Shown here in pieces: positions 30,776 to 41,430 of a stretch of DNA of 64,000 nt (position 1 is its first letter; every line of letters starts with the position of its first letter). This stretch comes from Diphasiastrum complanatum. Lineage: Eukaryota > Streptophyta > Lycopodiopsida > Lycopodiales > Lycopodiaceae. The stretch covers positions 2,311,720 to 2,375,719 of the forward strand of contig CM055103.1 in the NCBI GenBank assembly GCA_029204225.1, in the 5' to 3' direction. The notes beneath the pieces are model-generated. The model was not told the origin of the DNA and did not search any database. It saw nothing but the letters and a program-made list of their open reading frames with translations. The position numbers and the translations under genes were made by a program.

Positions 30776-33688
30776 CTAGCTTCCAATGCTCCTAGCATAG
30801 TTTTTGCCAATAGAACTTTGATCCATCATAAGAATGATCTTCTTTCTAAGAATAGATCTCCTTTCAATGATCATGTAATGCTCAAAATAGAAACAACCAT
30901 AATTGATATAGAGAATAGTGTCCACTTGGGATGCTTCACTATTTCTTACATCAATTTTACATGTAAAAATGTGACTAGAACATGAAGAATCAAATAGAAT
31001 GTAAATGAAATGATTCCACCATGCTTCCAACTCTGAACTCTTTGGAAAAATACAGCAAACAAACAATAAATATGAGTGATCAACTTTTGCTTGCATGTCT
31101 CCTCCTCCTTTGTCCTTTGTTGCCTTGTATCCACCATGATACTCCATGAATGAGCCTCCATCTTCATCTTGCCACAAGAAACCATCAAACCTTGGAAATA
31201 CATGAGTAGGTGAGTACATAAATGATGCAAATCCAGCACCACATGACTCCATAAACCAAGTAGTTTGCACTAGTCCATCTTCAAGATCTACTTGACACAA
31301 GAAAATGACCATGAATGCACCAAAAATTGACAATCTCCAAGTATTGGCACCAAGTAGCTCAATACTTGAGAACTTAGCCATGGATGAGTGACATAATGAA
31401 CCTCCAATAGCTTCATTTCCATCAACAAAATCAGCCAAGAATTCTAGTACAAATCCAACATCAAAACAATGCTCACCAATGTAGCTAGTTTTACCATATC
31501 TTGACAATTTGCACACATCCACATGAAGTTGCTCAAACATGAGATAGAACAAGTAAAGTAAACTTGAACAACACTTCCTTGCTGCTCCTTTGACCTTACT
31601 TGAGTCTTCAATATGCTGTAAAAACAGATCCATAACACCTTTGCCAATTACCTCTCCTTTGATGCTCTTGACTAGCTCCAAGTTGCCACCTTCCCTTTTG
31701 ACTAGTTGAAGTGCTTCGAGATCAACTTCTTGATCTTCAACTTGATCATCAAAGTCATTGAACAGACTTTGTTTTCTAGATCCATTACTTGATTTTACAG
31801 CAATATAACATCCATCCACTTGCATAGCTCCATGTACACAAGAAGATCTTCCAAAAGATGTTCCACTCTTCATAAGAGATTGATACTCAAGATCCATTGC
31901 TTGGATCCACTCCTCTTCTTTCTTTGCTTGATCTACACTTGTAGGCTCATCCAAAGAGGTTAGGAAAGCAACATGATTTCCAGAAACTACTTGCTTACCC
32001 TTTTGATCATATGTGAGCCTTGAAGGTACTTGTCTTTCTCTTGATGTTCTCCTTGGCTTTTGACTTGATGAAGGTCCATCATCACCACCATCCAAAGTAA
32101 GATCCTTCTCATCAACATCAAGAATGTTAGAACCATCTACTTTACTATCAATCATGCTTGAAGACACCTTTGGAATGTTTCCCTCATAAAAAATGACATC
32201 TCTACCAACAATCACTTTGTTAGTAGAAGGAATGTAAACCTTGTAGGCTTTACTCACCTCACTATATCCAACAAAAATACCTCTTCTTGAAGATGGATCC
32301 TCCTTGGTCCTATCATCAAGAGTAATGTTGACATAGTATGTGCATCCAAAGGTTCTTAGAAAGTTGACACTCGGCCTCCTCTTGAATAGCATCTCAAAAG
32401 GTGTCCTTCCATCCAAAATAGCACTCGGCCACCTATTGCACAAGAAATTGGCACACAACAAAGCTTGATCCCCAAGATAGATCCAACAAAATCTACTAAA
32501 ATCATCAATGAATGTTACATACATCTTAGCTCCACTATTGCTAATTGTAGTAAATCCATGAATATCCGAATGTACAAGTTGAAAAGGCTTTGTAGATCTA
32601 GAAATAGATCTAGTATAAGGTAGTCTATGTGACTTAGACAAAGCACAAGACTCACAAACATGCTTGTCATTACTTAAGAAACTTGGAAGACCAATCACAA
32701 CCTTCTTCCTTGCCATTACCTCCAATGATATGAAGTTGAGGTGTCCCATCCTTTTGTGCCAAACCTCTTGAATAGAAATTTGCTCCCTTGCAACACATCC
32801 AACTTGGTTAGCAATAACACAAGCATCAAGTTTGAACAACTTCCCTTGCCTTTTACCTTTTCCAATCAAGACATCCTTCCTTTTGATCAAACAAGCATCT
32901 CCATCAAACTCCACCTTGAGGCCCTTACTTAGCATTTGACTCACACTAAGCAAATTCTTGGTAATAGATGGAATAAACAAGACATCCTCCAAATGAACAT
33001 TCCTATTTGTAGAGAGAGAAATAGGAATTGTGCCAATCCCTTTGATTGCACACTCACCATCATTGGCTGTGTAGATCACCCTCTTGTCATCTCCATATGC
33101 CAACAAATAAGTGAAGTACTCTTTGTGAAAGGTCATGTGTGAACTTGCTCCACTATCAATCCACCAAGGATCTAGATCTCCATCATTAGCAAGCATACAT
33201 GAAGACATCACAAAAGCATCATCATTTGCATCTTGCACATCCAAACCATCCTCATCAAGAGTAAGATTACCTTGCTTGTCTCCTTGATCTCTCTTCTTCT
33301 TGTAGCACTCACTTGCAAAGTGTCCTTTGATGCCACAATAGAAGCACTTGAGCTTTGATCTATCCTTCTTTTTGCCACTTGAAGAAGCATCCACTTGATC
33401 TTGCCCTTTAGACCACTTGCTTTTGGTTTTGCCCTTGAATTTTCCCTTTGTGATAGCATTCTCTTGAAGTGTCGATGTAGATCCACCTCTTGCTTGAAGC
33501 CTATATTCCTCATTGATCAAGATCTCTTGAAGATCCATCAAACTTGGCAAAGTCTTTTGAATAGCAATACTTTGAACAATGTTAGCATGAGCATCCAACA
33601 AGCCATTAAGAATCACTTGAACAAGCTCTCCTTCCTTAATGCTTTCATCTATGCAAGCTAACTCATCATTCAATGCTTTCATTCTCAA
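30776..33688 (-). CDS. Copia polyprotein with RT replaced by a foreign in-frame segment
   Basis: Open frame of 970 codons (true gag start lies upstream, across a frameshift). In order: gag end; zinc knuckle CFYCGIKGHFASEC (115-128); protease WWIDSGASSHM (175-185); HHCC integrase finger (about 310-349); first integrase Asp in HSDIHG (373-378). After CWIYL (401-405) about 110 integrase residues are missing and it resumes at QALLCANFL, so the second Asp and the Glu are lost. Integrase C-terminus to about 560; RT start WIQAMDLEYQSL (594-605). From about 609 to 965 the sequence is unlike any Copia domain, rich in Cys, Phe and Trp, yet fully open. I do not recognise the inserted protein. Confidence 0.85.
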   Translation of the reverse strand: MRMKALNDELACIDESIKEGELVQVILNGLLDAHANIVQSIAIQKTLPSLMDLQEILINEEYRLQARGGSTSTLQENAITKGKFKGKTKSKWSKGQDQVDASSSGKKKDRSKLKCFYCGIKGHFASECYKKKRDQGDKQGNLTLDEDGLDVQDANDDAFVMSSCMLANDGDLDPWWIDSGASSHMTFHKEYFTYLLAYGDDKRVIYTANDGECAIKGIGTIPISLSTNRNVHLEDVLFIPSITKNLLSVSQMLSKGLKVEFDGDACLIKRKDVLIGKGKRQGKLFKLDACVIANQVGCVAREQISIQEVWHKRMGHLNFISLEVMARKKVVIGLPSFLSNDKHVCESCALSKSHRLPYTRSISRSTKPFQLVHSDIHGFTTISNSGAKMYVTFIDDFSRFCWIYLGDQALLCANFLCNRWPSAILDGRTPFEMLFKRRPSVNFLRTFGCTYYVNITLDDRTKEDPSSRRGIFVGYSEVSKAYKVYIPSTNKVIVGRDVIFYEGNIPKVSSSMIDSKVDGSNILDVDEKDLTLDGGDDGPSSSQKPRRTSRERQVPSRLTYDQKGKQVVSGNHVAFLTSLDEPTSVDQAKKEEEWIQAMDLEYQSLMKSGTSFGRSSCVHGAMQVDGCYIAVKSSNGSRKQSLFNDFDDQVEDQEVDLEALQLVKREGGNLELVKSIKGEVIGKGVMDLFLQHIEDSSKVKGAARKCCSSLLYLFYLMFEQLHVDVCKLSRYGKTSYIGEHCFDVGFVLEFLADFVDGNEAIGGSLCHSSMAKFSSIELLGANTWRLSIFGAFMVIFLCQVDLEDGLVQTTWFMESCGAGFASFMYSPTHVFPRFDGFLWQDEDGGSFMEYHGGYKATKDKGGGDMQAKVDHSYLLFVCCIFPKSSELEAWWNHFIYILFDSSCSSHIFTCKIDVRNSEASQVDTILYINYGCFYFEHYMIIERRSILRKKIILMMDQSSIGKNYARSIGS

Positions 33689-33710
33689 AACAAAAGTACT
33701 TGGACTTTCT

Positions 33711-34055
33711 TCATTCTTTTGCGATTTGCCTTCTTAGAGTCAACACTTTAGAAGTAGACTTGGATTCATAAAGCTTCTTCAGTGAATTCCAAGCTTCCAA
33801 AGATGATGTGCACTTACCAACTTCCTTGAGAAGTTCATTGGTAACATTCATCTTTATCATGTGTAGAGCCTTCTTCGCCCTCTTGTCATACCTCAATTGA
33901 TCTTGTTGTGTTGCTGGTATCTCCTCCAAACCTACAACAATATCCAAAACATCATTCATCTCAAGAAGTGACTCCATCCTCACTTTCCATAATGAATAGT
34001 TACTTGAGGTAAGCCTATCATCGGCTTCCAACATGACTCCAATTGAGGTTGCCAT
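33711..34055 (-). CDS. Copia gag N-terminal half, element-encoded
   Basis: MATSIGVMLEADDRLTSSNY opens a UBN2-type gag, with SLWKVRMESLL, LLKEVGKCTSSLEAWNSL and LYESKS. The stop at 33711 is due to a frameshift: the following frame continues EESPSTFVLRMKALNDEL into the long polyprotein. One indel therefore splits an otherwise continuous gag. Gag packages element RNA into virus-like particles in the cytoplasm. Confidence 0.85.
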   Translation of the reverse strand: MATSIGVMLEADDRLTSSNYSLWKVRMESLLEMNDVLDIVVGLEEIPATQQDQLRYDKRAKKALHMIKMNVTNELLKEVGKCTSSLEAWNSLKKLYESKSTSKVLTLRRQIAKE

Positions 34056-34643
34056 GTAGCAATGACCTGATCTTCTCTTTCAACCTGTTTCAATGCACAA
34101 AGCACTCCTTTGAACAACAACAAATGCTTTCAAAAGAAATCACCAAGATTTGAAACTATCTCACAAATTCTCTTCTAGCACTTATCCAAGCAAATCAACA
34201 CATAGAATCATGGAATCTTGATCAACCTATGATCTATCCTCAATCTAATGACTTTTGCCACTTCCTAAGATTGAAACACACTCAAATGAAGTCCAGCAAC
34301 CTCACTATCTAGAGATCCAATCAAAATTAGGGTTTTGACAAAATCACAAAAAATTGACTATTCCAAATCTACATGCAAATGCTGAAAATTTGATATGCAA
34401 TCTATAAGCCTTTACTTAGGCTAAACCAATGATCCAAAAATCGGCCAAATTCAGCATGTGAATTCAAAAAACAGAATTGAACAAGTATATTGACCTATTT
34501 AGTGTTTTGATCTACAAAAGATCCAATCTACAAAAGCAAAAAATCCGATTTTGGTGTAGAATCCTCTCTAGCATGCTCTAGACTTGATATCTTCACCAAA
34601 TCATTGATAGATCTGATTTCCTCCTTCATAACCTGAAACACAA

Positions 34644-34655
34644 GCTCTGATACCA
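34644..34655 (-). other. Primer-binding site (tRNA-iMet)
   Basis: TGGTATCAGAGC on the minus strand, immediately next to the LTR end at 34656. Complementary to the 3' end of initiator tRNA-Met, as in most Copia elements. Confidence 0.95.
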
Positions 34656-35294
34656 TGTGAAAGATTTCAGATCCTTAAGATCCAATCTACTTGAATGATC
34701 TTTGGTTAGAAAGAGAAATACACTATGAATTTCACCAATGTAGAAAAATCAGCATCTACACACAATTTGAGATGCAAACACTAATAGAACTTGATCAAAA
34801 TTGGATGAAATGATTATGTACTGTTGCTGTCCATACAAAACCAGCAAGCACACGTGTGGATCCAAAAATAGCAAATATAGATCATTCTACACATAGAATT
34901 GCAAGCAATCACGAAGATAGTGCACCAATGGATAGTAGAACCCAAGAGAACCATGTATAAGCATGAAATGAGATAGAGAAGAGAGAAGATGACTCTCTCC
35001 ACGAGTTACATCCTTTTATAACAGGTCCAAACCCTATTTGGCCACTTGGCTTTCCCACTAAAATGCTAACCCTACCAATTTTGGGTCTAGATTCAATGTA
35101 CCCAACTTATTCAAATTGAATCTACTCAAAATCGCATTCTATCTTTCCCACACTTTCAAAAAGTGTTTATTCAAATGAAATTTAGACTAATGAACTTTGA
35201 AAAGTCAACCTCTAAGTCTAAAACAAGTTTTGGCCTCAATATGCCAAATATGGAAATATTGCAAAATGTGATGAAACTAGTTGAATCTTTCACA
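34656..35294 (-). repeat. 5' LTR of the Copia element (639 bp)
   Basis: Same sequence as 29559-30208 apart from about 16 substitutions and an 11-bp deletion. The next five bases, GAAAG, are the target duplication. Confidence 0.95.
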
Positions 35295-35352
35295 GAAAGC
35301 GCCTGCAGAGCCTCTCACAACTAAAGAACCAACACCACCACAAGGCTCACTG

Positions 35353-37720
35353 TTATGGCCATATTTCGCTAAGGACATGGAATAGTCCTAATATTTTAGA
35401 CTGGCCCTCTATTGTTCAAGATTATTGGTCACGCTTAGATTTTATTCCAAGTTGAGACCTGTTGGTGACTAATGACCTTGAGAGGACCCAGACACCAATG
35501 AGACATATGGAGTAGTGCATGTATGTGTGACTGATATAGGCAGGAGGTATGCATGTAGAGTTGTAACCTATTTATAGTTGACCTGCATGGGGATTGCATG
35601 GGTTCATGGACAAGATCCTACTCTCTATATATTGAGGTATTGATTATTCTGTCGATGACTTTGGTCTAGGTTACCTGATGAGCTCTTCTCCTCTTGTTAT
35701 CGCATGGCATGGCTTGGGGGCTAGAGTCTCTAGGAGGGATCTAGGTCTGGTTGGGTGGTTTTGCTCCACAGTCTCTCTTGTGTTTCTCTATCCTCATTTT
35801 AGGGGTGTTTTTCCTAGTGGTTATTACACTCACCATTGCGAACAGATCAAAAATGATTGTTTGCACCATCACGAAGTACTCTTCCACATGGGAGAGCCTG
35901 AGGTTCCACCTATATGAGTGCTCACAAGTCTATTGTCTAACCGTATGAACTTATCCCTCGGAGAGTTACTACGGATTGCACCTCCGCAAGCCAAGAGCAT
36001 CCTAGATAAATAGATCAAATCATAACCAGAACTAGTAACACACAAGAGCCCTTATATTATGCGAGCTATGAAGGAACCAACAATGTGCTCCATATTGGAA
36101 CAACATGGGAGAGTGAACAACACAAGAGATTTTAGGACAAAGCGATCCAGAAAAGTGTCAATTTTGGGATTGAAAGTCGTAAATTGCATCGAAGAGCCAG
36201 AGGTAGGGCGACCTCAGTGGGCTAGGCAATTGCAAGTGGAAGCTCAGAGAAAGTCTGAGTAAATCCTAGTATATTCTTCTCATGGCTAGGGCTTTTGATG
36301 GGAAAACTCTGAATCTTGGTCTGTAGGTAGACTTTTTGGAAGCTATAAACAACTATAGTTGGGCGCCCCAACTAGGCGAGGATGTTTGCAAACAGCCATG
36401 GCTAGTCATGGTGTCATATGCCAAATCGAGGTGCTAAAGTATGTTTTCCATAGCTCCCTTGTGTAAAGAAGCTTTGAAGGAGGAGAGAGAAGAACCTGGC
36501 CGCAAGGAGGGGGGCTGCGGGCCAACGTGCGTCCTCACCCAAAGAGATGGTGTAGCGGTCGGAAGGCTCCAACGATCGGAGGAGCAATGATAGGTGCACA
36601 CAGTGGTGCCTGGCCATCGGATTGAGTTGAAAGAAGATTGACGAACAAGATCTCAATGATTGAGATCAATATGGGCCGTGAGATAAAAAGCCACCGTTAG
36701 ATCTTCAGGGAAGTGGCCCATGAAAGGTTGAAAGTGGCCTGAAGGGCAAGGAAGAAAGGAAGTGGCTTTCTTTTCATTAAAAATTATCAAATGGAAATCC
36801 ATTGAAGGGACCCGAAGTCCAAAGTGGACTTCACTTCATTAAAAACTTCAAAGTGAAGTTTCAGATCATTTTGCAAGGGCATTTTTTGGAAGGGGCTAAC
36901 TAAGGCTAGAAGGCACCTTTTTTGGCCATCCTTTGAAATTGACTGCTCAGAGCCAGCGGACAGAGCGACATCACAGAGCAGGGAGAAATGTGTTTCGAGG
37001 GGTTTTCATCACCATTCTAGTGAGCAGAGTGCGGGTGACCTAGTGATGGGCTACATTCACCATTTGAGTACTGTATGGCCAAATTTGGGACAATTTTTGG
37101 CCAGGAAAACCTGCTACAAGGCGGTATGTGAGGCATAATCCCTTATAAATCATTATTGCTTACTTCTAATGGGCAACAGGGTGTATGGAAGTGGTAAATG
37201 CAGTATGGGGATGAATGGTAGCGGAATTGTGTGGTGAAAGCTAGTTTTGGCGACGAAAGTGTAGTTTGGCGGCGTGACTACTCATCATTGGCGACAATTT
37301 TGAGAGGGTAAGCAATCACAGGTGAGAGATAGACATGGTATGCCAATTACAAGTGACAAATTTTAGACAATTTCTATCAGTTACAAAAGCAATACAGAAA
37401 TGCATGCATTCTGACATATACTGAACGCAATAAGAAGATAGTATTGATTTAGAAAAACAAAATCAGATGCTAATGAGCGCAAAACAATAGCGAATAGAAA
37501 CCGTGCACTCTAAGTTAGTGGATTTGCACACCTGTCCTTTCATGCAGTTAATGGATTTGCTATACGCAAGGTGTTTCTTCATAATAGACGTAACTTTTGT
37601 TGTGCCATTTATGAGAGCTTGTGAGGAGTGGCTATGGTGATTGTGTGATGTGATCTGCATACTACACTAGATTCTATCAAAATTTCAACTGACATAGTAC
37701 CTGAATGTGCCGCAGACATA
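35353..37720. other. Spacer, no gene recognised
   Basis: The first 58 bp after the Copia element (35295-35352) finish the copy-A gag-like sequence. Beyond, homology with copy B stops. The rest has short unrelated open frames and a locally GC-rich part near 36480-36620. No domain or repeat was recognised. Confidence 0.35.
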
Positions 37721-38865
37721 GTGGAATATCTAATGCGGGGCCAACCTGACAAATCCTTATCCAAGGCAAAACAACAAAAGTTGATTCTAAAAGCTAGACC
37801 ATATCAGCTGATTTCCGTCCAAATATATCAAAGAAGATCGGACAGTTTCCTTAGAAGATGTATCTTTCCACATGAGGCCACCTATATTATCTCAATTTTG
37901 CATGAAGGCATGGGTGGTGGTCAATTCGCATCTGACATTATAGTTCACAAGATCTTGCAATCAAGATGCTGGTAGCCAACGATTCATAAAGACATGAAAG
38001 AATACTTGAGAAAGTGTGATGTGTGCCAACGAGCTAGGAGACCAACAAGATTGAATTATAATCTACTACATCCCGTTCTAGCTCATACACCATTCAAGAA
38101 GTGGGGATTGAACTACATCGGTCCTATCCACCCAGGTGCAAGAAGTTCACAAGCTCGATACATCATCATGGCTACGAATTATCTTATTAAATGGGTAGAA
38201 GCCAAGGCAATGCGAACAGCTGACGCTCGAGCTACTGTCAAATTCCTATATGAAAACATCATAGTGTGCTTCGGATGTCCAGTAGAGATAGTCAGCGATC
38301 GCGGAAGCCATTTCGTCAATGAGGCCATCAAATTCCTATTGGAGGAATTCTTCGTGATCCATAGATTCAGCACACCTTATTATCCTCGTGGTAATGGACA
38401 AGCAGAATCATCCCACAAGATCCTGTGTAGTGTTATCACGAAAACAGTTGAAGCTAGCAGATCTGATTGGGAGCACAAGTTACATGCTGCATTGTGGGCA
38501 TTCATGACAACATACAAGGGAAGCACTGATCAAACGCCATTTCAACTGGTTTATGGTCAGGATGTAGTAATGCCAACAGATTTTTTGGTGCCATCATTAA
38601 GAGTTGTCATGACACAGCGCCTTGATGAATCCAAATCTTTACAACTACACCATGAACCCTTACACAAACTTTGGATACCCGCATATTGGCTGTACATGCA
38701 TTGGCAGCTGAGAAAGCGTGACGTACGCTCATGGATATTTATTGTTGTGAGCAAGGGCTCAACAAGGTTTATCCATTCAGCCACCCTGCTCGTGCTAAGA
38801 AGCGACATGATGTCCGTTGTTGCAGTTGGAACGTTATGTTTAACAACAAATCGAGGTGAAATATG
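37721..38865 (+). mobile_element. Gypsy integrase fragment
   Basis: Plus-strand frames 37721-37975 and 37994-38881. The H2C2 finger spans them (HEGMGGGQFASD, then KEYLRKCDVCQRARRPT) across one stop. The core has WGLNYIGPIHP, VSDRGSHFVNEA and GNGQAESSHKI, followed by ALWAFMTTYKGSTDQTPFQLVYG. In related elements the first motif reads DF(V/I)GP; here it is NY, so the first catalytic Asp appears replaced by Asn. After about 38600 the frame drifts into unrelated sequence. No RT, RNase H or LTR of this element is present. Confidence 0.88.
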
Positions 38866-39240
38866 TGAAAGATTTAACTAGTTTAATCATATTTGCTACA
38901 TTTGACTATTTGGCAAAGTGAGGCCAACTTTATTTTAGACTTAGAGTTTGACTTTTCAAAGTTATACTAGTCTTAAATGCATTTCAAATTACCTAGCTAG
39001 AAGTCGAGTTTGAGTAGATTCAAATTTGAATATTGAGTACATTGAATCTAGACCCAAAAATTATAGGGTTTACATTTTGGAGGGAAAGCCAAGTGGCCAA
39101 ATAGGGTTTGGACCTACTATAAAAGAATTTAACTCGTGGAGAAGGATATCTTCCTTCTTCTCTCTCTCATTTCATCATTATACATGGTTCTCTTTGGGTT
39201 CTTCTACTCTTGGTAGTTCTTGTGTAGAGAAATCAATTAA
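38866..39240 (+). repeat. Diverged LTR related to the 5.7-kb Copia element
   Basis: Starts TGTGAAAGATT, and the next 350 bp align with the LTR of the Copia element in opposite orientation: AACTAGTTT, TTAGACTTAGAG, ACATTGAATCTAGACCC, AAGCCAAGTGGCCAAATAGG, and TATA box TATAAAAG at 39118-39125. The 3' end is lost or diverged. Solo or truncated copy. Confidence 0.75.
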
Positions 39241-40018
39241 TATCTAGTGTGGTCCACTTCTTTGCAATGTAGGATACCTTGATCAAATTGAATAGGAAAA
39301 TTGATGACAGTTGTAGTGATAGTTTTCAAGTTGGGCTACCTAGATGACTAACTCATCACAAATACTTTAACCACCCATGCATCATGAGGATGCATGAGTG
39401 TTTTGAGCCCCATACAAAATCTCAACATTTTTAGTTTCATTTGAAGTATTAAGGGGTCCCTATAAGTTTGAAACATTACTCAACTGACTTGCAAGATTCC
39501 TTAAGAGCCTTGTTAGTTGAAAAAGGTGATTCAATTATCTAAGGATGTGATAACAAAGGTGCAGAATTATTGTAGTACATGCACTACTCATGAATCAAAT
39601 ATTTGATTAATACAAACACAAATTTCTACATGACCACAATTGTATAATGACTACTTTTATAATCAAACATATGAGAATATAGTTTCCTTTTTTTAACCAA
39701 AGAATATCAATTTTGACTAAGAATATCACTTTTGACCAAGAATATCACCTTGACCAAGAATATCACTTTTGACTATGGACATCATGCAATTGAGGATATT
39801 TCACATGATAGTAACTTTCTTAGATCACACACTATGCATAGGATAAAGTGCACGAGAAAGGACTTCGTGCATTTAGACTCTTGTGCCCTTCAGAGGAATT
39901 GTACACTGAATTAACTCACGGTAGTCGGTAGTTCTACTCTATCAGAGATTTTGTACAAATTAGTAACCTTTTTCTTTATGTCCAATTTTTAACGCCTTTT
40001 CACCAATATGAACACCAT
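39241..40018. other. Spacer, no gene recognised
   Basis: AT-rich. ATATCACTTTTGAC(C/T)AAGA-like units repeat about four times at 39705-39775. Nothing else is recognisable. Confidence 0.4.
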
Positions 40019-40028
40019 ATGTTTGGAG

Positions 40029-40256
40029 TTTGTTTTTTTTTTGCATACATATTAAGCAACTAGTGGTCGTTATATACAACATATACAACTTGGCAATGCC
40101 ATTTACGGAGCTAGTCTCCTTAGATGTCACTACATAGTGCAATGCCATTTATGAAGCTAGTCTCCTTAGATGTCACTACATAATGGTTGGGATTTGAGCC
40201 TGCACCTTTCCGGTGGCAGTCAATAACTCTACCCAGTGCACCCGACTGTGATGGAC
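40029..40256 (-). mobile_element. tRNA-derived SINE with target duplications
   Basis: On the minus strand a tRNA-like head carries pol III promoter boxes: box A TGGGTAGAGTT (40225-40235) and box B GGCTCAAATCC (40190-40200). The body follows, then a tail of ten A (40033-40042). The 10-bp ATGTTTGGAG flanks it exactly, at 40019-40028 and 40257-40266. Length is about 228 bp. The body holds a perfect-length tandem duplication of 46 bp (40093-40138 and 40139-40184). SINEs are transcribed by pol III and mobilised by LINE proteins. Family name unknown. Confidence 0.85.
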
Positions 40257-40485
40257 ATGTTTGGAGATTTTGATATTAGTCTACTTTAAAATTAACGGGT
40301 CTTGACGTACAATCAGTTGCATAGCAAACTTGTCAATTCGATCTAAAAAGACAAGATTTTCTAGCCTGAAGAGTACATTACATATTCATTGAAATCATGC
40401 GTGACAAGGTTGTAAAGAGCTCCCAAGATTGATTATAAATCAACTCGTTCTTGAAAATAGCATCATTTGAAATCTCGAGGGAATA

Positions 40486-41430
40486 GCGGCTGAGTGTGTG
40501 TGTGTGTAAAACTTGAGACCGATGGTGCTGGATGGCGAATGCAGCCTCTCTCATGGCTTCTCACTTTAGAGGAATTGTGTCCTTGATATACGCATGGATG
40601 TTTTTTGGTCAGTAAACTGTAGCAACTTTGTGGTTTTGACGTTGAGAGCTGCAAGATTGGCAGGATATGTCAGTAGGATCATCAAAAGGGTGCTACATCC
40701 TATTCAATGGCACAAGTAGTTACAAGGTAATGCAAATCACATTGTGCGACGAGAATATGATCTGGTCCACTCCGAGTGGTGAGTGTGTGCTGTAAAACTT
40801 GATCAGACAGGGGGCGTTGGATTGGCGAATGCAGTCTCCCTCGAATCTCAGGGCCTCTCACTTAATTATAGGAGCTGTGTGTTGATCTTAATATACATAT
40901 ACATCTTGTTTGATCAGTAAACTATTGCAGCGACCTTCTAGTTTTGACCTTGAGAGCCGGAAGATTGGCAGGATACATATAGATATCTGTAGAAGCATCA
41001 AAAGGGTGTTTACATTCAACTTAACGGCATAGTTACAAGTAAATGAACTGTGTGTTCTTGATAGTATACGTATGGATCTTGTGTTAAGGGCATATAATAA
41101 GTTGTGGGTTCTAGATATTATACATATGGATTTTGTGTTTATCAGTAAACTACTTTGTAACAACCTTGTAAATTTGACAGTGGGATCTGCAATATCGGCA
41201 GCATGTATCTACATGATATAAGGATCAAAAGGGGCGCTAGATTTTACGTCTTAACAGCCTAGTTACAAGTAGATGAATTGTGGGTTTTTGAAAATATGAT
41301 AGGTGTGGAAATTTGGAATCCTTATGGATCCTGCGTTGTGTTGATCAGTAAACTAGTAACAACCTTGCAGATTTGACAGTGAGCTGCAAGATGGTCAGTA
41401 TATACATAATATGTCGGTCAAATTTTCAAA
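40486..41430. repeat. Four imperfect tandem units of about 230-290 bp
   Basis: Blocks recur in order: TGTGTGTAAAACTTGA, GGCGAATGCAGxCTC, ATCAGTAAACTA, AACCTTG..GxxTTTGAC, GCAAGATTGGCAG, ATCAAAAGGGTG and TAGTTACAAGTA. Units start near 40490, 40779, about 41045 and about 41290; later ones lack the first part. No coding potential. Confidence 0.7.

Larger units (their letters stand above)
29559..35294 (-). mobile_element. Complete Ty1/Copia element, 5.7 kb, with target duplications
   Basis: LTRs at 29559-30208 and 34656-35294 start TGTGAAAG and end CTTTCACA. The 5-bp GAAAG occurs at both 29554-29558 and 35295-35299. Primer-binding site at 34644-34655 and polypurine tract at 30209-30218 abut the LTRs. 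By eye the LTRs differ at about 16 positions plus one 11-bp indel, so insertion was fairly recent. It landed in the gag-like frame of an older Gypsy repeat; copy B shows the uninterrupted sequence. Internal coding is gag, protease, partial integrase, a foreign segment in place of reverse transcriptase, and RNase H. Lacking RT and a full integrase, it must depend on other elements. Confidence 0.95.

Noticed and set aside
36480-36620. GC-rich patch as a gene or CpG promoter
   Set aside because: No frame with recognisable domains and no promoter motif.
40185-40256. Functional tRNA gene
   Set aside because: Has A- and B-box-like sequences but no acceptor stem or full cloverleaf; it is the head of a SINE with tail and target duplications.
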